DNA from: UBA1672 sp051967755
GTDB taxonomy: Bacteria > Pseudomonadota > Alphaproteobacteria > Micavibrionales > Micavibrionaceae
Assembly: GCA_051967755.1 (NCBI GenBank)
Contig: JBQDYD010000001.1
Span: 248,001-312,000, forward strand
Direction of reading: 5' to 3'
DNA: 64,000 nucleotides
Shown here: positions 1 to 8,925 of the stretch, piece after piece
Numbering within the stretch: the first letter of the stretch is position 1
How the letters are laid out: every line of letters starts with the position of its first letter
Translations under genes and position numbers: made by a program
The notes under the pieces: generated by a model
What the model was told of the DNA's origin: nothing
Seen by the model: the letters and a program-made list of their open reading frames with translations, nothing else
Databases searched by the model: none

Positions 1-63
1 TACATTTATTAAGTAAACGAGCTGAAATCTGACGCTATCCTCAGACATAACATTCACAGTGAA

Positions 64-1719
64 TTACATCATGCCGGGCATTCCGCCCATGCCACCCATA
101 CCGCCCATAGCGGCTGCGCCTGCTGCGTCACCATCTTCAGATGGTACGTCAGTGATAACCGCTTCGGTTGTGATCAATAGACCGGCAACTGAGGCTGCAT
201 CCTGAAGAGCAGTACGAACAACTTTCGCAGGGTCGATGATACCGGCCTTAACAAGGTCAGTATATTCCGCCTTCTGCGCATCAAAGCCATAGCTTGTGTC
301 TTTTTGCTCAAGAAGTTTACCAACGATAACTGCACCTTCTTCACCAGCGTTCTGGCAAATCTGACGGATTGGAGCAGAAAGAGCGCGCTTAATGATTTCG
401 ATACCAACATTCTGGTCTTCGTTGTCACCTTTTAGCGCCTCAAGAGCAGCGATTGAGTAAAGAAGGGCTGTACCACCACCGGCAACGATACCTTCTTCAA
501 CGGCTGCGCGTGTTGCGTGCAATGCATCATCAACACGGTCTTTGCGTTCTTTCACTTCAACTTCTGTGATACCGCCAACACGAAGAACAGCAACACCACC
601 GGAAAGCTTCGCAAGACGCTCTTGCAGTTTTTCCTTGTCATAGTCGCTTGTTGTATTTTCGATTTGTGTACGTATTTGCTTACAACGCTGATCAATCGCA
701 ATTCTTTCACCAGCTCCATCAACCGCAGTAGTGTCATCCTTAGTGATTATAACCTTCTTCGCTGTACCCAACATATCCAATGTTGTATCCTCAAGCTTGA
801 TACCAAGATCTTCAGCAATAACCTGACCGCCAGTTACGATGGCCATGTCTTCAAGCATCGCCTTACGACGATCACCAAAGCCAGGTGCCTTAACAGCAGC
901 AATTTTCAAACCACCGCGTAGCTTGTTCACAACAAGAGTTGCAAGCGCTTCGCCTTCAACATCTTCTGCTACGATCAATAACGGACGACTTGTCTTTACC
1001 ACTTCTTCAAGAATAGGAAGCATAGATTGTAGGTTTGATAGTTTACCTTCGTGTAGAAGAATATATGGGTCTTCCAGATCACAAACCATCTTGTCTGCAT
1101 CTGTGATGAAGTATGGTGACAAGTAACCACGGTCAAACTGCATACCTTCAACAACTTCAAGTTCGTTGTTCAAAGATTTTGCTTCTTCAACTGTGATAAC
1201 GCCTTCGTTACCAACTTTTTCCATCGCTTCTGCAAGCATCTCACCGATTTCCGCTTCACCATTCGCAGAGATTGTACCAATTTGCTTGATCTCTTCGTTT
1301 GACTTCACGTTTTTCGCGCGCTTTGCAATGTCTTCAACAACAGAAATAACCGCTTGGTCAATACCGCGCTTCAGATCCATTGGGTTACGGCCTGCAGATA
1401 CTGCCTTCACACCTTCGCGAACGATCGCTTGTGCAAGAACAGTTGCAGTTGTTGTACCGTCACCTGAGTGGTCGTTTGCTTTAGAAGCAACTTCACGGAT
1501 CAACTGTGCGCCAATGTTTTGACGTGCATCTTTTAGTTCGATTTCCTTCGCAACAGATACACCGTCTTTTGTGGTGCGTGGTGCGCCGAATGATTTCTGG
1601 ATTACAACATTACGACCTTTTGGACCCAATGTTACTTTTACAGCGTTAGCGATAATGTCTACGCCTTTCAACAGCTCATCACGAGCCTTCTCTTCAAATA
1701 GTACATCTTTAGCACTCAT
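64..1719 (-). CDS. groEL: GroEL chaperonin (Hsp60), 551 aa
   Basis: This is the large subunit of the cytosolic ATP-dependent GroEL/GroES folding chamber. The full-length protein starts MSAKDVLF, carries the nucleotide-binding signatures VTLGPKGRNV and GDGTTTATV in the N-terminal equatorial domain, and ends in the flexible Gly-Met tail (GGMGGMGGMPGMM) typical of the family. Its 551 residues are normal. It lies 35 bp downstream of groES on the same strand, so the two form the classical groESL operon, read from the heat-shock-type promoter ahead of groES. No CIRCE element (the HrcA operator) is visible in the groES upstream region. Identification is essentially certain. Confidence 0.99.
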   Translation of the reverse strand: MSAKDVLFEEKARDELLKGVDIIANAVKVTLGPKGRNVVIQKSFGAPRTTKDGVSVAKEIELKDARQNIGAQLIREVASKANDHSGDGTTTATVLAQAIVREGVKAVSAGRNPMDLKRGIDQAVISVVEDIAKRAKNVKSNEEIKQIGTISANGEAEIGEMLAEAMEKVGNEGVITVEEAKSLNNELEVVEGMQFDRGYLSPYFITDADKMVCDLEDPYILLHEGKLSNLQSMLPILEEVVKTSRPLLIVAEDVEGEALATLVVNKLRGGLKIAAVKAPGFGDRRKAMLEDMAIVTGGQVIAEDLGIKLEDTTLDMLGTAKKVIITKDDTTAVDGAGERIAIDQRCKQIRTQIENTTSDYDKEKLQERLAKLSGGVAVLRVGGITEVEVKERKDRVDDALHATRAAVEEGIVAGGGTALLYSIAALEALKGDNEDQNVGIEIIKRALSAPIRQICQNAGEEGAVIVGKLLEQKDTSYGFDAQKAEYTDLVKAGIIDPAKVVRTALQDAASVAGLLITTEAVITDVPSEDGDAAGAAAMGGMGGMGGMPGMM

Positions 1720-1754
1720 TTTAAATCTCCTTAGATTTCGCGTTAAATTTTGGA

Positions 1755-2045
1755 TTAAGCAGCGATAACACCGATGATGTCTGACTCTTTCATCACCATC
1801 AGTTCTTCACCATCAATTGTGACCTCTGTACCGGCCCACTTAGAGAAGATAACTTTGTCACCTTCTTTAACGTCTAGGGCGCGAACATCACCATTGTCAT
1901 TAACGTAACCGCTACCTACGGCAACGATTTCGCCTTCTGATGGTTTTTCTTCTGCTGTACCTGGAATGATAATACCGCCTGCTGTTTTTGTTTCAGCTTC
2001 CGCGCGACGGACTAGAACGCGATCATGTAAAGGACGAAATTTCAT
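1755..2045 (-). CDS. groES: GroES co-chaperonin (Hsp10), 96 aa
   Basis: This is the heptameric lid of the GroEL chamber. The 96 residues begin MKFRPLHDRVLVRR, the family's conserved N-terminus, and contain the mobile-loop region (KTAGGIIIPGTAEEKPSEG) that docks on GroEL, followed by the DGEELMVMKESDIIGV C-terminus. It is the first gene of the groES-groEL operon. A GAAGGAG ribosome binding site sits just upstream of the ATG. The leader from the proposed RpoH promoter is about 130 nt long. Family length and motifs are complete. Confidence 0.99.
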   Translation of the reverse strand: MKFRPLHDRVLVRRAEAETKTAGGIIIPGTAEEKPSEGEIVAVGSGYVNDNGDVRALDVKEGDKVIFSKWAGTEVTIDGEELMVMKESDIIGVIAA

Positions 2046-2179
2046 ATTCGTATCTCCTTCGTTTATGGTTTTAACAAGCAGGCCTTCCCTCTTCTCTATT
2101 CAGAGCAAGGAACGGAAGACCCCTCCCACATCACAAAAGGATGAAACACATGCGGTTTCGATTCTTTGTGAATGCTGTT

Positions 2180-2209
2180 TATATAACGCCGTCTATATTA
2201 AATTTCAAG
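2180..2209 (-). promoter_or_regulatory. Candidate RpoH (heat-shock sigma) promoter of groESL
   Basis: On the minus strand CTTGAA (2204-2209) is followed by GTTATATA (2180-2187), leaving 18 nt between CTTG and the -10 block. This fits the published alphaproteobacterial heat-shock consensus CTTG-N17/18-CYTATNTR at all but the first -10 position. It lies about 135 bp ahead of the groES start. The match was made by eye and no transcript start is known. Confidence 0.6.
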
Positions 2210-2247
2210 ATTTTTCGGAAGGTTTTTTTCGCAGAATTCTCCCGCAT

Positions 2248-3171
2248 TTACCCCAAACTGTCAGGCACTTGGAAACCTGTATCAGGGCCATGGGGTTTTG
2301 CGTACGGCAACTCATCCAGAAGGTGCTGTAAATATTCAGGAATTTCGGCAGGCTCACAATCAAACGGCTTTCTGGTTTGCATAAAATCAAACATTTTTTC
2401 CGCGCCGCCTTGCGATTCTGCAACAGTCGCAATCAATGTACCTAATTCAGTATTCTTTCTGGTTACGGGCATAACCTTCCACGATTCATGCTTGTCGGGT
2501 GAAATACAAACACCGAACATCATCGGGTTATTAATGCCCAACTTGAACTGCCCGTTATTAAAGGATGTTGCCAATGTGCGTTCTAAATCCCGCCCGAATG
2601 CCATATTCCACCAGTCCCGATTGACCTGCGCAACATCGATACCCGCACGCTTGGTCACAAAATTCGTCATCTCAACACAGTTGGCATGTACATATTGAAT
2701 ATCATTGTGAACAGGGTAATTATCCATATCAACTTCCGGATATGTCTGGTGGCCAAACGCATCGATAAAGCCATCGGCGCGGAACTCCATCGTTGATTCA
2801 TCTCTGGCCTCCCCCTCCAGATCAATTAAATCCATGCCGGGGCGTTCAAGGTAAACGCTTGCCGCGCCATATCTGGAAAAATAAAACGGAGAGCGATACC
2901 GACTATCCAGCCGCCCTAAATCATCGATCAAATCGTTAAACCGATTAAACGCATCATCTGATATCGGCAAGATCAGAGCTTGCGAGACTTTCTGATCACC
3001 CATTTCACCATCACGGTCAAACCCGTGATGCGATCCGAAATTTAACCCTTTAACAAGCTGAATTTCTCCATCCTCTAGGGTTGCCGTCGTTGCAAACGCA
3101 TGGTTATACGGCTCCGCGTCTTTATCGCGCCCTTCAAAATGTGCATGTCCGTATATAAAGATATGATTCAT
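2248..3171 (-). CDS. Hypothetical protein with an NC-containing, possibly papain-like segment, 307 aa
   Basis: I do not recognise this family. The protein has no signal peptide or membrane segment and looks soluble and cytosolic. A segment around residues 155-170 (HANCVEMTNFVTKRAG) resembles the Asn-Cys helix of NlpC/P60- or LRAT-like thiol enzymes, and His residues occur earlier in HAF (about residue 25) and GSHHGF (about 47), so a cysteine hydrolase is conceivable but unproven. It lies just upstream of the groES promoter on the same strand and is probably a separate transcription unit. There is no clear ribosome binding site ahead of the ATG. The codon pattern resembles its neighbours. Confidence 0.7.
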   Translation of the reverse strand: MNHIFIYGHAHFEGRDKDAEPYNHAFATTATLEDGEIQLVKGLNFGSHHGFDRDGEMGDQKVSQALILPISDDAFNRFNDLIDDLGRLDSRYRSPFYFSRYGAASVYLERPGMDLIDLEGEARDESTMEFRADGFIDAFGHQTYPEVDMDNYPVHNDIQYVHANCVEMTNFVTKRAGIDVAQVNRDWWNMAFGRDLERTLATSFNNGQFKLGINNPMMFGVCISPDKHESWKVMPVTRKNTELGTLIATVAESQGGAEKMFDFMQTRKPFDCEPAEIPEYLQHLLDELPYAKPHGPDTGFQVPDSLG

Positions 3172-3356
3172 TTATTTATTTTACACTACCCGCTTACTCT
3201 TTCCTTATTTATGCCGAATATCGCAGGTTTTTGTCAATTTTATCCTAATATTTGATTTCTCACGGTTCATACAGACCGAACATTACATAGACACATGCCT
3301 GAAAACCCCGTAAGATTCTAATACGTTACATCAACAATCACCCCACCTGTTTAGTT

Positions 3357-4238
3357 ATGAATTTCGCTGATCTCCTTATTTCCCCTGCCGGTTTTGTCCC
3401 CCTTATTGTCGGATGTGTGTTTTTCTCACTCGGGCTAAACTTTGTCGCTCATTTTTACCGTTTTCGCGCACGGAGCAACCATGTAAACGGCACTGTCAAA
3501 GCGATTGAGAAATATGTCTCCAAAAGACAGGGCGCAGGCCACGGCACCGCGGCGCAACTCTTCTATCGCCCGCTTGTTGAATTTATATATAAAGATGAAA
3601 TTCACAAAACATTCGGCCCCAGCGTCAGCCATCTACGTCATAAGCTTGGTCAAAATGTAACCGTCATGATCAATGAACCCAAAGAAGGCGGCCCCATTCA
3701 GGCCAAATTAGACGACAGCGTAAATGTTCTGATGGGTTCACTTTTCGCAATAATCGGGGCAGGCGCCTTGCTGATTTACATTCTGGTTTTAGGCGGCAGT
3801 GGAACCGTAACCCTGATTATGGCGGCAACGGCATGGGGTGTCGGGCATATCATCTCAAGCGGGATGCTCAGTGGTAAACAGACATTAATCGAAAGCCCCA
3901 TCGAAACGAAACCCAAACCCGACTCAACATTAATCGAAACAAAATCCGATTATATGGCCGAAGTATCAAGCCATAGCTTTTGGGGCAGCCTCATCGGCAT
4001 GGCAGGTTTATTAGGGGGCATGTGGATCATGAATAACGCATATGGCAGAATTTCCGATGAAACACGCCAATATATTCACAGTGACTTTTCAGGATTTTGG
4101 AACGAGTTCACCGCAGGCGATTTATCGACCATAGATGAACGCGCGCTCATCTTATTCGGTATAGGGTTATTTTTCCTTTTAACATCCCTATGGTCGCTTT
4201 ATTTTGTACGTCGCCAGCACGGATCAATCAGCATGTAG
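3357..4238 (+). CDS. DUF3592-like membrane protein, 293 aa
   Basis: The protein has an N-terminal membrane helix (about residues 12-32), a soluble beta-rich segment, two hydrophobic helices near residues 122-165, a further one near 208-225 and a last one near 262-284. The soluble part (VNGTVKAIEKYVS, then YRPLVEFIYKDEIHKTFGPSVS, then LGQNVTVMINEPKEGG) matches the pattern of DUF3592, an inner-membrane family of unknown role. It stands alone: divergent from the 307-aa gene and convergent with the ferredoxin gene, whose stop lies 10 bp away. The function is unknown. Confidence 0.75.
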   Translation: MNFADLLISPAGFVPLIVGCVFFSLGLNFVAHFYRFRARSNHVNGTVKAIEKYVSKRQGAGHGTAAQLFYRPLVEFIYKDEIHKTFGPSVSHLRHKLGQNVTVMINEPKEGGPIQAKLDDSVNVLMGSLFAIIGAGALLIYILVLGGSGTVTLIMAATAWGVGHIISSGMLSGKQTLIESPIETKPKPDSTLIETKSDYMAEVSSHSFWGSLIGMAGLLGGMWIMNNAYGRISDETRQYIHSDFSGFWNEFTAGDLSTIDERALILFGIGLFFLLTSLWSLYFVRRQHGSISM

Positions 4239-4247
4239 GCCGCCGCC

Positions 4248-4562
4248 TTAATCATCACTAGGCGCAAGGGTTACGCGCAAACCATCCAAATCATCATCCA
4301 TAATAATCTGGCACGACAGGCGGGAATTATCCTGTACGTCAAATGCCTCATCCAGCATCTCTTCTTCATCATCACGCATTTCAGGAATTTTATCTAACCA
4401 TGCCTCATCGACATAAACATGACATGTCGCACATGCGCAGGCACCGCCGCACTCGGCCTTGATCGGAAGTTTGTATTCACGGATGATTTCCATCAGACGC
4501 CATCCCTCCACGCCTTCTATAACATGCTCTCTACCTGTATGATCAACGACGATAATCTTCAT
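4248..4562 (-). CDS. [2Fe-2S] ferredoxin, adrenodoxin type, 104 aa
   Basis: This is a small soluble electron carrier with a plant/adrenodoxin-type 2Fe-2S cluster. The ligand pattern C-x5-C-x2-C is visible as Cys38, Cys44 and Cys47 (CGGACACATC) with the fourth ligand Cys84 (SRLSCQI). The length and the acidic stretch at 60-78 are typical of the FdxB/adrenodoxin class, which serves Fe-S assembly, haem A synthesis or P450 partners. It follows a membrane protein gene on the same strand with a 13-bp gap, and the haem A synthase gene is divergent from that pair. COX15-type enzymes are thought to need a ferredoxin electron donor, so a link is possible but not shown. Confidence 0.93.
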   Translation of the reverse strand: MKIIVVDHTGREHVIEGVEGWRLMEIIREYKLPIKAECGGACACATCHVYVDEAWLDKIPEMRDDEEEMLDEAFDVQDNSRLSCQIIMDDDLDGLRVTLAPSDD

Positions 4563-4575
4563 ATCTTACGCAACA

Positions 4576-5400
4576 TTATTTCTTAGGTTTACCTTTACCA
4601 CCTGCCATAATCTCGGTGATACCATATGTCATAGCCAAGACCTGCAATGCCACCATTGTTGTCTCTATACCCGCCAAAATAAGCGCATCAAAAACAATAC
4701 CGACACCCGTCCCTGACGGGAACACAATCTGAACCAAATTCGCGAGCGCCCCATAAAGAACAAGAAGCGGTAAGCTACATAAAAACCATGCGGCGAACAA
4801 ATAAAACGAGCTATATAACCCCTTTATTCTTTCAAGGAACGTCATAAAAGACAGCCCCATCGCCAACGGCACAAATAGCCATCCCAAGCGAAATGCCCAA
4901 ACAATAACCCACAAAAGCCCAAGCATCGCAAACATACCTAAAAAGTTAGGATCAACCTGTTCAGGCTCCACATTTGTTGCATCTAACAACAATTTATAAT
5001 CCTGCACCCATCCGGAAAACGCGACCTGCACGATACGGATCAATAAATACATGGCAAATCCGGCCTGAACTGCCTGTGATGCACTCATACCGCCCATATA
5101 ACGGGCAATCGGCGGATTATCTTGCGGCGGGGGTACTGCTCGGCCTGAAATCATAATCGGCTCTCGATACAGCAAAAAACGAACAAGGCCTATCGCCAAA
5201 ATTGCCTCAAGCACAAATCCCGGAATCATTATAAGACCGCTAAGCAAGAATTGCTTATCCGCACCCAACAGATGCACCGCAAGAATACAGGCCATCTTTA
5301 CAAAAACCACGGGAATAGCAACACGGCTGATATAGCCGCGCTCACGCCATAAAAACTCATAGCCCTTAGCCGCTGCATCTACAAAATCAAAACTTGCCAT
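4576..5400 (-). CDS. Multi-pass membrane protein of unknown function, 274 aa
   Basis: I do not recognise the family. Hydropathy by eye suggests six or so membrane helices (about residues 27-45, 53-74, 112-126, 153-185, 195-222 and 232-262). The N-terminus is soluble (MASFDFVDAAAKGYEFLWRE) and the C-terminus is basic (GGKGKPKK). It is the first gene of a probable two-gene unit with the 2Fe-2S ferredoxin, 13 bp downstream. It faces the haem A synthase gene across an 83-bp divergent intergenic region. It has no catalytic motif that I can name. Confidence 0.75.
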   Translation of the reverse strand: MASFDFVDAAAKGYEFLWRERGYISRVAIPVVFVKMACILAVHLLGADKQFLLSGLIMIPGFVLEAILAIGLVRFLLYREPIMISGRAVPPPQDNPPIARYMGGMSASQAVQAGFAMYLLIRIVQVAFSGWVQDYKLLLDATNVEPEQVDPNFLGMFAMLGLLWVIVWAFRLGWLFVPLAMGLSFMTFLERIKGLYSSFYLFAAWFLCSLPLLVLYGALANLVQIVFPSGTGVGIVFDALILAGIETTMVALQVLAMTYGITEIMAGGKGKPKK

Positions 5401-5483
5401 ACTTACCTTCTGGGTCTATGAGTTTAGAATATGATTTATAAGGTATTACAGAACACTACGCCATAGACTTTTAAAAAACAACG

Positions 5484-6533
5484 ATGACAGATAAAAACAC
5501 ATTACAACATTGTAAAACCATATCCTTATGGCTTTTCTTTTGCGCATTTACCGTATTCATTATGATCATTGTCGGAGCCATTACCCGCCTCAGCGGATCC
5601 GGCCTGTCTATGGTGGAATGGCGCCCTCTTATGGGGGCCTTGCCGCCACTACACGAAGATGAATGGAACCGTGTTTTTGAATTATATAAACAATCTCCCC
5701 AATTCACAAAAGTAAATCACTGGATGAGTTTAGGTGATTTTAAACAGATTTTTTTCTGGGAATGGTTTCACCGCTTGCTCGGGCGCTTAATCGGGATGAT
5801 TTACCTGTTGCCGTTCCTGTTTTTTATGGCCAAAAAATGGGTACCGACCGCCTTTGTAAAACCACTCATCTTTCTATTTATCCTCGGCGGGCTGCAGGGC
5901 TTTATGGGTTGGTACATGGTAAAAAGCGGGTTGGTTGATATACCCGAAGTATCACATTACCGTTTGGCCGCACACCTGTCTCTGGCTCTCATCATTATCT
6001 CGACTATGATCTGGCTGGGATTGTCTTTTTGGAAATACGCGCATCAAACCGCGGCCAATCCTGACAAAACGCTCTACCATCATGGGCTGGCGTGCCTGCT
6101 TGCACTATGTCTGACAATTTTTTGGGGTGCCTACACCGCGGGTCTTGATGCAGGGCTGGTTTATAACGACACCTTCCCAAAGATGGGGGATACATGGGTT
6201 CCCGAAGAAGTCTGGTTTTATGAACCTGTTTGGAAAAACTTTTTCGAAAATCATGCAGGCGTGCAGTTCGTTCACAGATGGCTTGCGATGTTTACCGCAC
6301 TGACCATCGTAAGCTATGTCCTGCATGCAGGATCGAAAAAACGTGAAGACAAAGTCTTTATATTTTTGGCTGTGATGGTTTTTGCACAATTTTCACTGGG
6401 GCTAGCGACGTTATTTTCAGGGGTAGACCTGGTCATCGCAACATCGCACCAGGGCGGCGCTGTTATTTTGCTCGGGCTATTATTAACATCCCTGCATGCT
6501 GTGCGCCCTATCCAGCCTTTGCCAGCGCATTAA
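5484..6533 (+). CDS. ctaA: Haem A synthase, COX15/CtaA type 2, 349 aa
   Basis: It oxidises the C8 methyl of haem O to the formyl group of haem A for aa3-type cytochrome oxidases, in the inner membrane. The sequence shows the family hallmarks: VGAITRLSGSGLSMVEW at the first helix/loop, WEWFHRLLGRLIG with a haem-ligand His, ISHYRLAAHLSLAL-like pairing in the middle (SHYRLAAHLSLA), FVHRWLAMF, and ATSHQGGAVILL near the end. About eight helices are present, and the length is normal for the eukaryote-like alphaproteobacterial class. Its last 26 bp overlap the 3' end of the convergent 473-aa gene. Confidence 0.96.
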   Translation: MTDKNTLQHCKTISLWLFFCAFTVFIMIIVGAITRLSGSGLSMVEWRPLMGALPPLHEDEWNRVFELYKQSPQFTKVNHWMSLGDFKQIFFWEWFHRLLGRLIGMIYLLPFLFFMAKKWVPTAFVKPLIFLFILGGLQGFMGWYMVKSGLVDIPEVSHYRLAAHLSLALIIISTMIWLGLSFWKYAHQTAANPDKTLYHHGLACLLALCLTIFWGAYTAGLDAGLVYNDTFPKMGDTWVPEEVWFYEPVWKNFFENHAGVQFVHRWLAMFTALTIVSYVLHAGSKKREDKVFIFLAVMVFAQFSLGLATLFSGVDLVIATSHQGGAVILLGLLLTSLHAVRPIQPLPAH

Positions 6534-7929
6534 ACATTGCCATATACACGCCTTTTTCTGCCTTAGCTGCCTGCTGAACAGTCAGCTCCTCGACTTTTTC
6601 AGGCTTTTGATCAGCCGCCGCCGGCACTTCTTCCACCGCGGGTGATTTCAATATGTCAGGCGTTTCTGCAGACTCAGAAGTTTCTTGCGGCGTTGCTTGC
6701 TCTGCTTCTGTTGGCTTTGCCTCTGCAAGCGGGGCTGCATCCGCTTTCGGAGCGGCTGTCACCTCTGTTGGTTTTGGGGCTTCTGCAGGCTGCGGCGCGG
6801 ATACCGGCTGTTCTTGAATAAACGCTTCTTGCGGTGCGGCCTCAGTTGGTTTTGGATCAGGCGTCACATCAACCGGCTCCTGATCACCAAGGGCATCAAC
6901 CTTCGGCTCTGCCGTAGTTGCCGGCTTCATATCCGACGCTGGCTCTGCCGTTTTCTCTGCCACCTCTGCCTTACCCTCTTGCGGCGCAGGCATATTCGCA
7001 GTATCAGGCGATAATCCTGCTTGCGCTTTTACTTTTTCAGGATCTTCCGAAAGGAACGGCGCCACTTCTTCGGGTGTTTGCGGTTTTGTCGTATCAATCG
7101 GCCTGACAGAATCCGCAGGGTCTTCAGAGACAGGCTTGGGCGGCGCTTTCGGCGCTTCGGAAAGCGGTGCTTGCTGCGTCGGGGACGGGGTTTCAATCGG
7201 CTTCACTGTATCGGGAATATCCGAAGTATTACTCAACAGGCTCTTTTCTTCCGCAGATAGTTTTTCATCAGGCGCGCGCAGGGATACTCCCTCGTCACCA
7301 TCTTCTTTATTCGGCAGAACTGCCGTTTCATTCATGTCATCGGCTTCGTCAATATTCGCATCCAACTCATCAGAAACGCTCGATACAGTCTGCGTGTCCT
7401 GCAAATCATCTGATGGTTTCTCATCAGCAGACGATGCACCAACCAAGGCCGCGTTATTTTTTTCTTCCGGTTTATTCTGTGCGCTTGCTTCACTTGCCGC
7501 TAACATTCCGGGGCGTACGCGCTCTATCACATCTTCGGCATACAGATATTTCGACATCTGCGCTCCATATTCATCGATAACCCCGCCGACATAATCAAAC
7601 ATCAACGACCCCGCATCGACGCTTTTATTAATAATCTCGGCCATTGTTTGCTTGATTCTAATGCGCCTGTCATTCGCCTCTTCCTCCAGTTCAGCACGGC
7701 GATCCAGATCCTTAAAACCGTTAATATCATAATCAATCAGTTCATCACCAAACAGATATTGCGCAACCTCAGGCCATTTATCTTTAAATTTCAAACGGCC
7801 GCTTAAATTTCGGGGGATGTAAAGAAGGCTTAGCGCTTCTTCAAGGTCTTTTAATTTATCACTGAACGCCGCCATAGAATTATTTTTAGGCTGTAATTCT
7901 TCGTCGTCTTTTTTTGCTTCTTCGGCCAT
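6508..7929 (-). CDS. Acidic Pro/Ala/Glu-rich protein of unknown function, 473 aa
   Basis: No known family is recognised. Residues 1-150 look folded: a predicted helical region around DKLKDLEEALSLL followed by RRIRIKQTMAEIINKSVDAG. From about residue 150 to 440 the chain is low-complexity and acidic, with many Pro, Ala, Glu and Thr and repeated KPTEA/APKP-like units, so it is probably disordered. A short C-terminal segment (LTVQQAAKAEKGVYMAMFNAL) may be helical. There is no signal peptide. The 3' end overlaps ctaA by 26 bp in convergent orientation. Its role may be structural or as a linker, but this is only a guess. Confidence 0.75.
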   Translation of the reverse strand: MAEEAKKDDEELQPKNNSMAAFSDKLKDLEEALSLLYIPRNLSGRLKFKDKWPEVAQYLFGDELIDYDINGFKDLDRRAELEEEANDRRIRIKQTMAEIINKSVDAGSLMFDYVGGVIDEYGAQMSKYLYAEDVIERVRPGMLAASEASAQNKPEEKNNAALVGASSADEKPSDDLQDTQTVSSVSDELDANIDEADDMNETAVLPNKEDGDEGVSLRAPDEKLSAEEKSLLSNTSDIPDTVKPIETPSPTQQAPLSEAPKAPPKPVSEDPADSVRPIDTTKPQTPEEVAPFLSEDPEKVKAQAGLSPDTANMPAPQEGKAEVAEKTAEPASDMKPATTAEPKVDALGDQEPVDVTPDPKPTEAAPQEAFIQEQPVSAPQPAEAPKPTEVTAAPKADAAPLAEAKPTEAEQATPQETSESAETPDILKSPAVEEVPAAADQKPEKVEELTVQQAAKAEKGVYMAMFNALAKAG

Positions 7930-8089
7930 TCAGGATCACTCTATAAACGTTCAAAATTATTGTGTCACATCACATATATGATTTCATAATACGCAGAACT
8001 CAGGAATATTAAAATACCCGATCAACAAAAACAGGCAAGAACAATGCGCATGAATATCTGTTCTACCTTATTCATCTTAAAATCGGCTT

Positions 8090-8115
8090 AAAAAAAGAGG
8101 CCTGAAAACAGGCCT
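8090..8115 (-). terminator. Rho-independent terminator after the AbiC-like gene
   Basis: On the minus strand the perfect 7-bp stem AGGCCTG/CAGGCCT with a TTTT loop (8098-8115) is followed by C and a run of T residues (8090-8096, with one interruption). It lies 65 bp beyond the stop of the minus-strand gene at 8180-8920 and would end the aas/AbiC-like transcript. Confidence 0.75.
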
Positions 8116-8179
8116 TCTTATGAAATGTTAGATGAAATACTTAGCGAGGAACGCAAAGAAAAACCATTTGATTAAATGA

Positions 8180-8920
8180 TTACAGACTCATGACATTTTC
8201 ACGATCAAGATTTTCCAACAAGTTATAATTCTCTACTAAGGTAGAGAACATGGCTGCCCCATCCTCTGTCATTAGGTAATAATAAACTAATTGTAACTGT
8301 GGTTGCCGCATTTCCGATGTAAGTAAATCCAAATAAAATATTTTATTTGCCATCGTGCTATTATCAACAAATCTAATTAATGCATTGAGCATCCTCAAAT
8401 ATGTTAGTAGCGGATGCCTAGTATGAAAAAAATTTTGAATTTTATCCAAGGCCAATTTTTTCGGCCCTTTAGAACAACTCGTACCATACTGGCTTCGTAG
8501 ATAATTATTAAAATCCCGAATATTTTTTACCATATCATCTGATTTATGATCATTATGCAGCCTTAACATCTGAAAAAACGTATGCTCAAACTGCTGTTTT
8601 TGCATTGTTTCATTCTGTAGTTCTAACTGCTCCTTTTGCCCCTTTAATTCTTCGCGCGTTTGTTTTAGTTCTTCTCTTTGCAACTCAAGCTCTTTGCTTT
8701 GCATCATAATGGCTATGATTACCCCGACAAACGCAAGGCCAGAAAACAGGGCATTGACCCCACCGAACATATCGCCGAATTCACCAACTGATCCCAACTC
8801 TTTGCCAGTAATATAAAAAACGAAAAAATAATTGCTCACCAAAATGAGAATAATTAACACGAGCGCAATTATTCCAATTCCTTGAATGCTAAACCATTTG
8901 TCTTTTTCTTCTTCCTCCAT
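8180..8920 (-). CDS. Putative phage abortive-infection protein (putAbiC family), 246 aa
   Basis: Two N-terminal membrane helices (about residues 14-34 and 53-70) flank the characteristic segment GEFGDMFGGVNALFSGLAF. A coiled coil follows (about 72-108, KELELQREELKQTREELK), then QQFEHTFFQMLRLHN, the signature of the putAbiC/Pfam putative phage abortive infection family. Members are membrane-anchored proteins proposed to act in phage defence; their mechanism is unknown. The C-terminus is shorter than many members. It starts 5 bp after the aas-like stop on the same strand, so it may be co-transcribed. The gene is visibly more A+T-rich than aas, consistent with acquisition by transfer. Confidence 0.85.
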   Translation of the reverse strand: MEEEEKDKWFSIQGIGIIALVLIILILVSNYFFVFYITGKELGSVGEFGDMFGGVNALFSGLAFVGVIIAIMMQSKELELQREELKQTREELKGQKEQLELQNETMQKQQFEHTFFQMLRLHNDHKSDDMVKNIRDFNNYLRSQYGTSCSKGPKKLALDKIQNFFHTRHPLLTYLRMLNALIRFVDNSTMANKIFYLDLLTSEMRQPQLQLVYYYLMTEDGAAMFSTLVENYNLLENLDRENVMSL

Positions 8921-8925
8921 CTAAT

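Noticed and set aside
1700..1720. TTAGCACTC-like string at the groEL start, half of a CIRCE element
   Set aside because: It encodes the groEL start and has no inverted partner GAGTGCTAA at the right distance.
2141..2698. 185-codon plus-strand open frame over the groES promoter
   Set aside because: It overlaps the 3' end of the 307-aa gene in antisense and has no coding-like composition.
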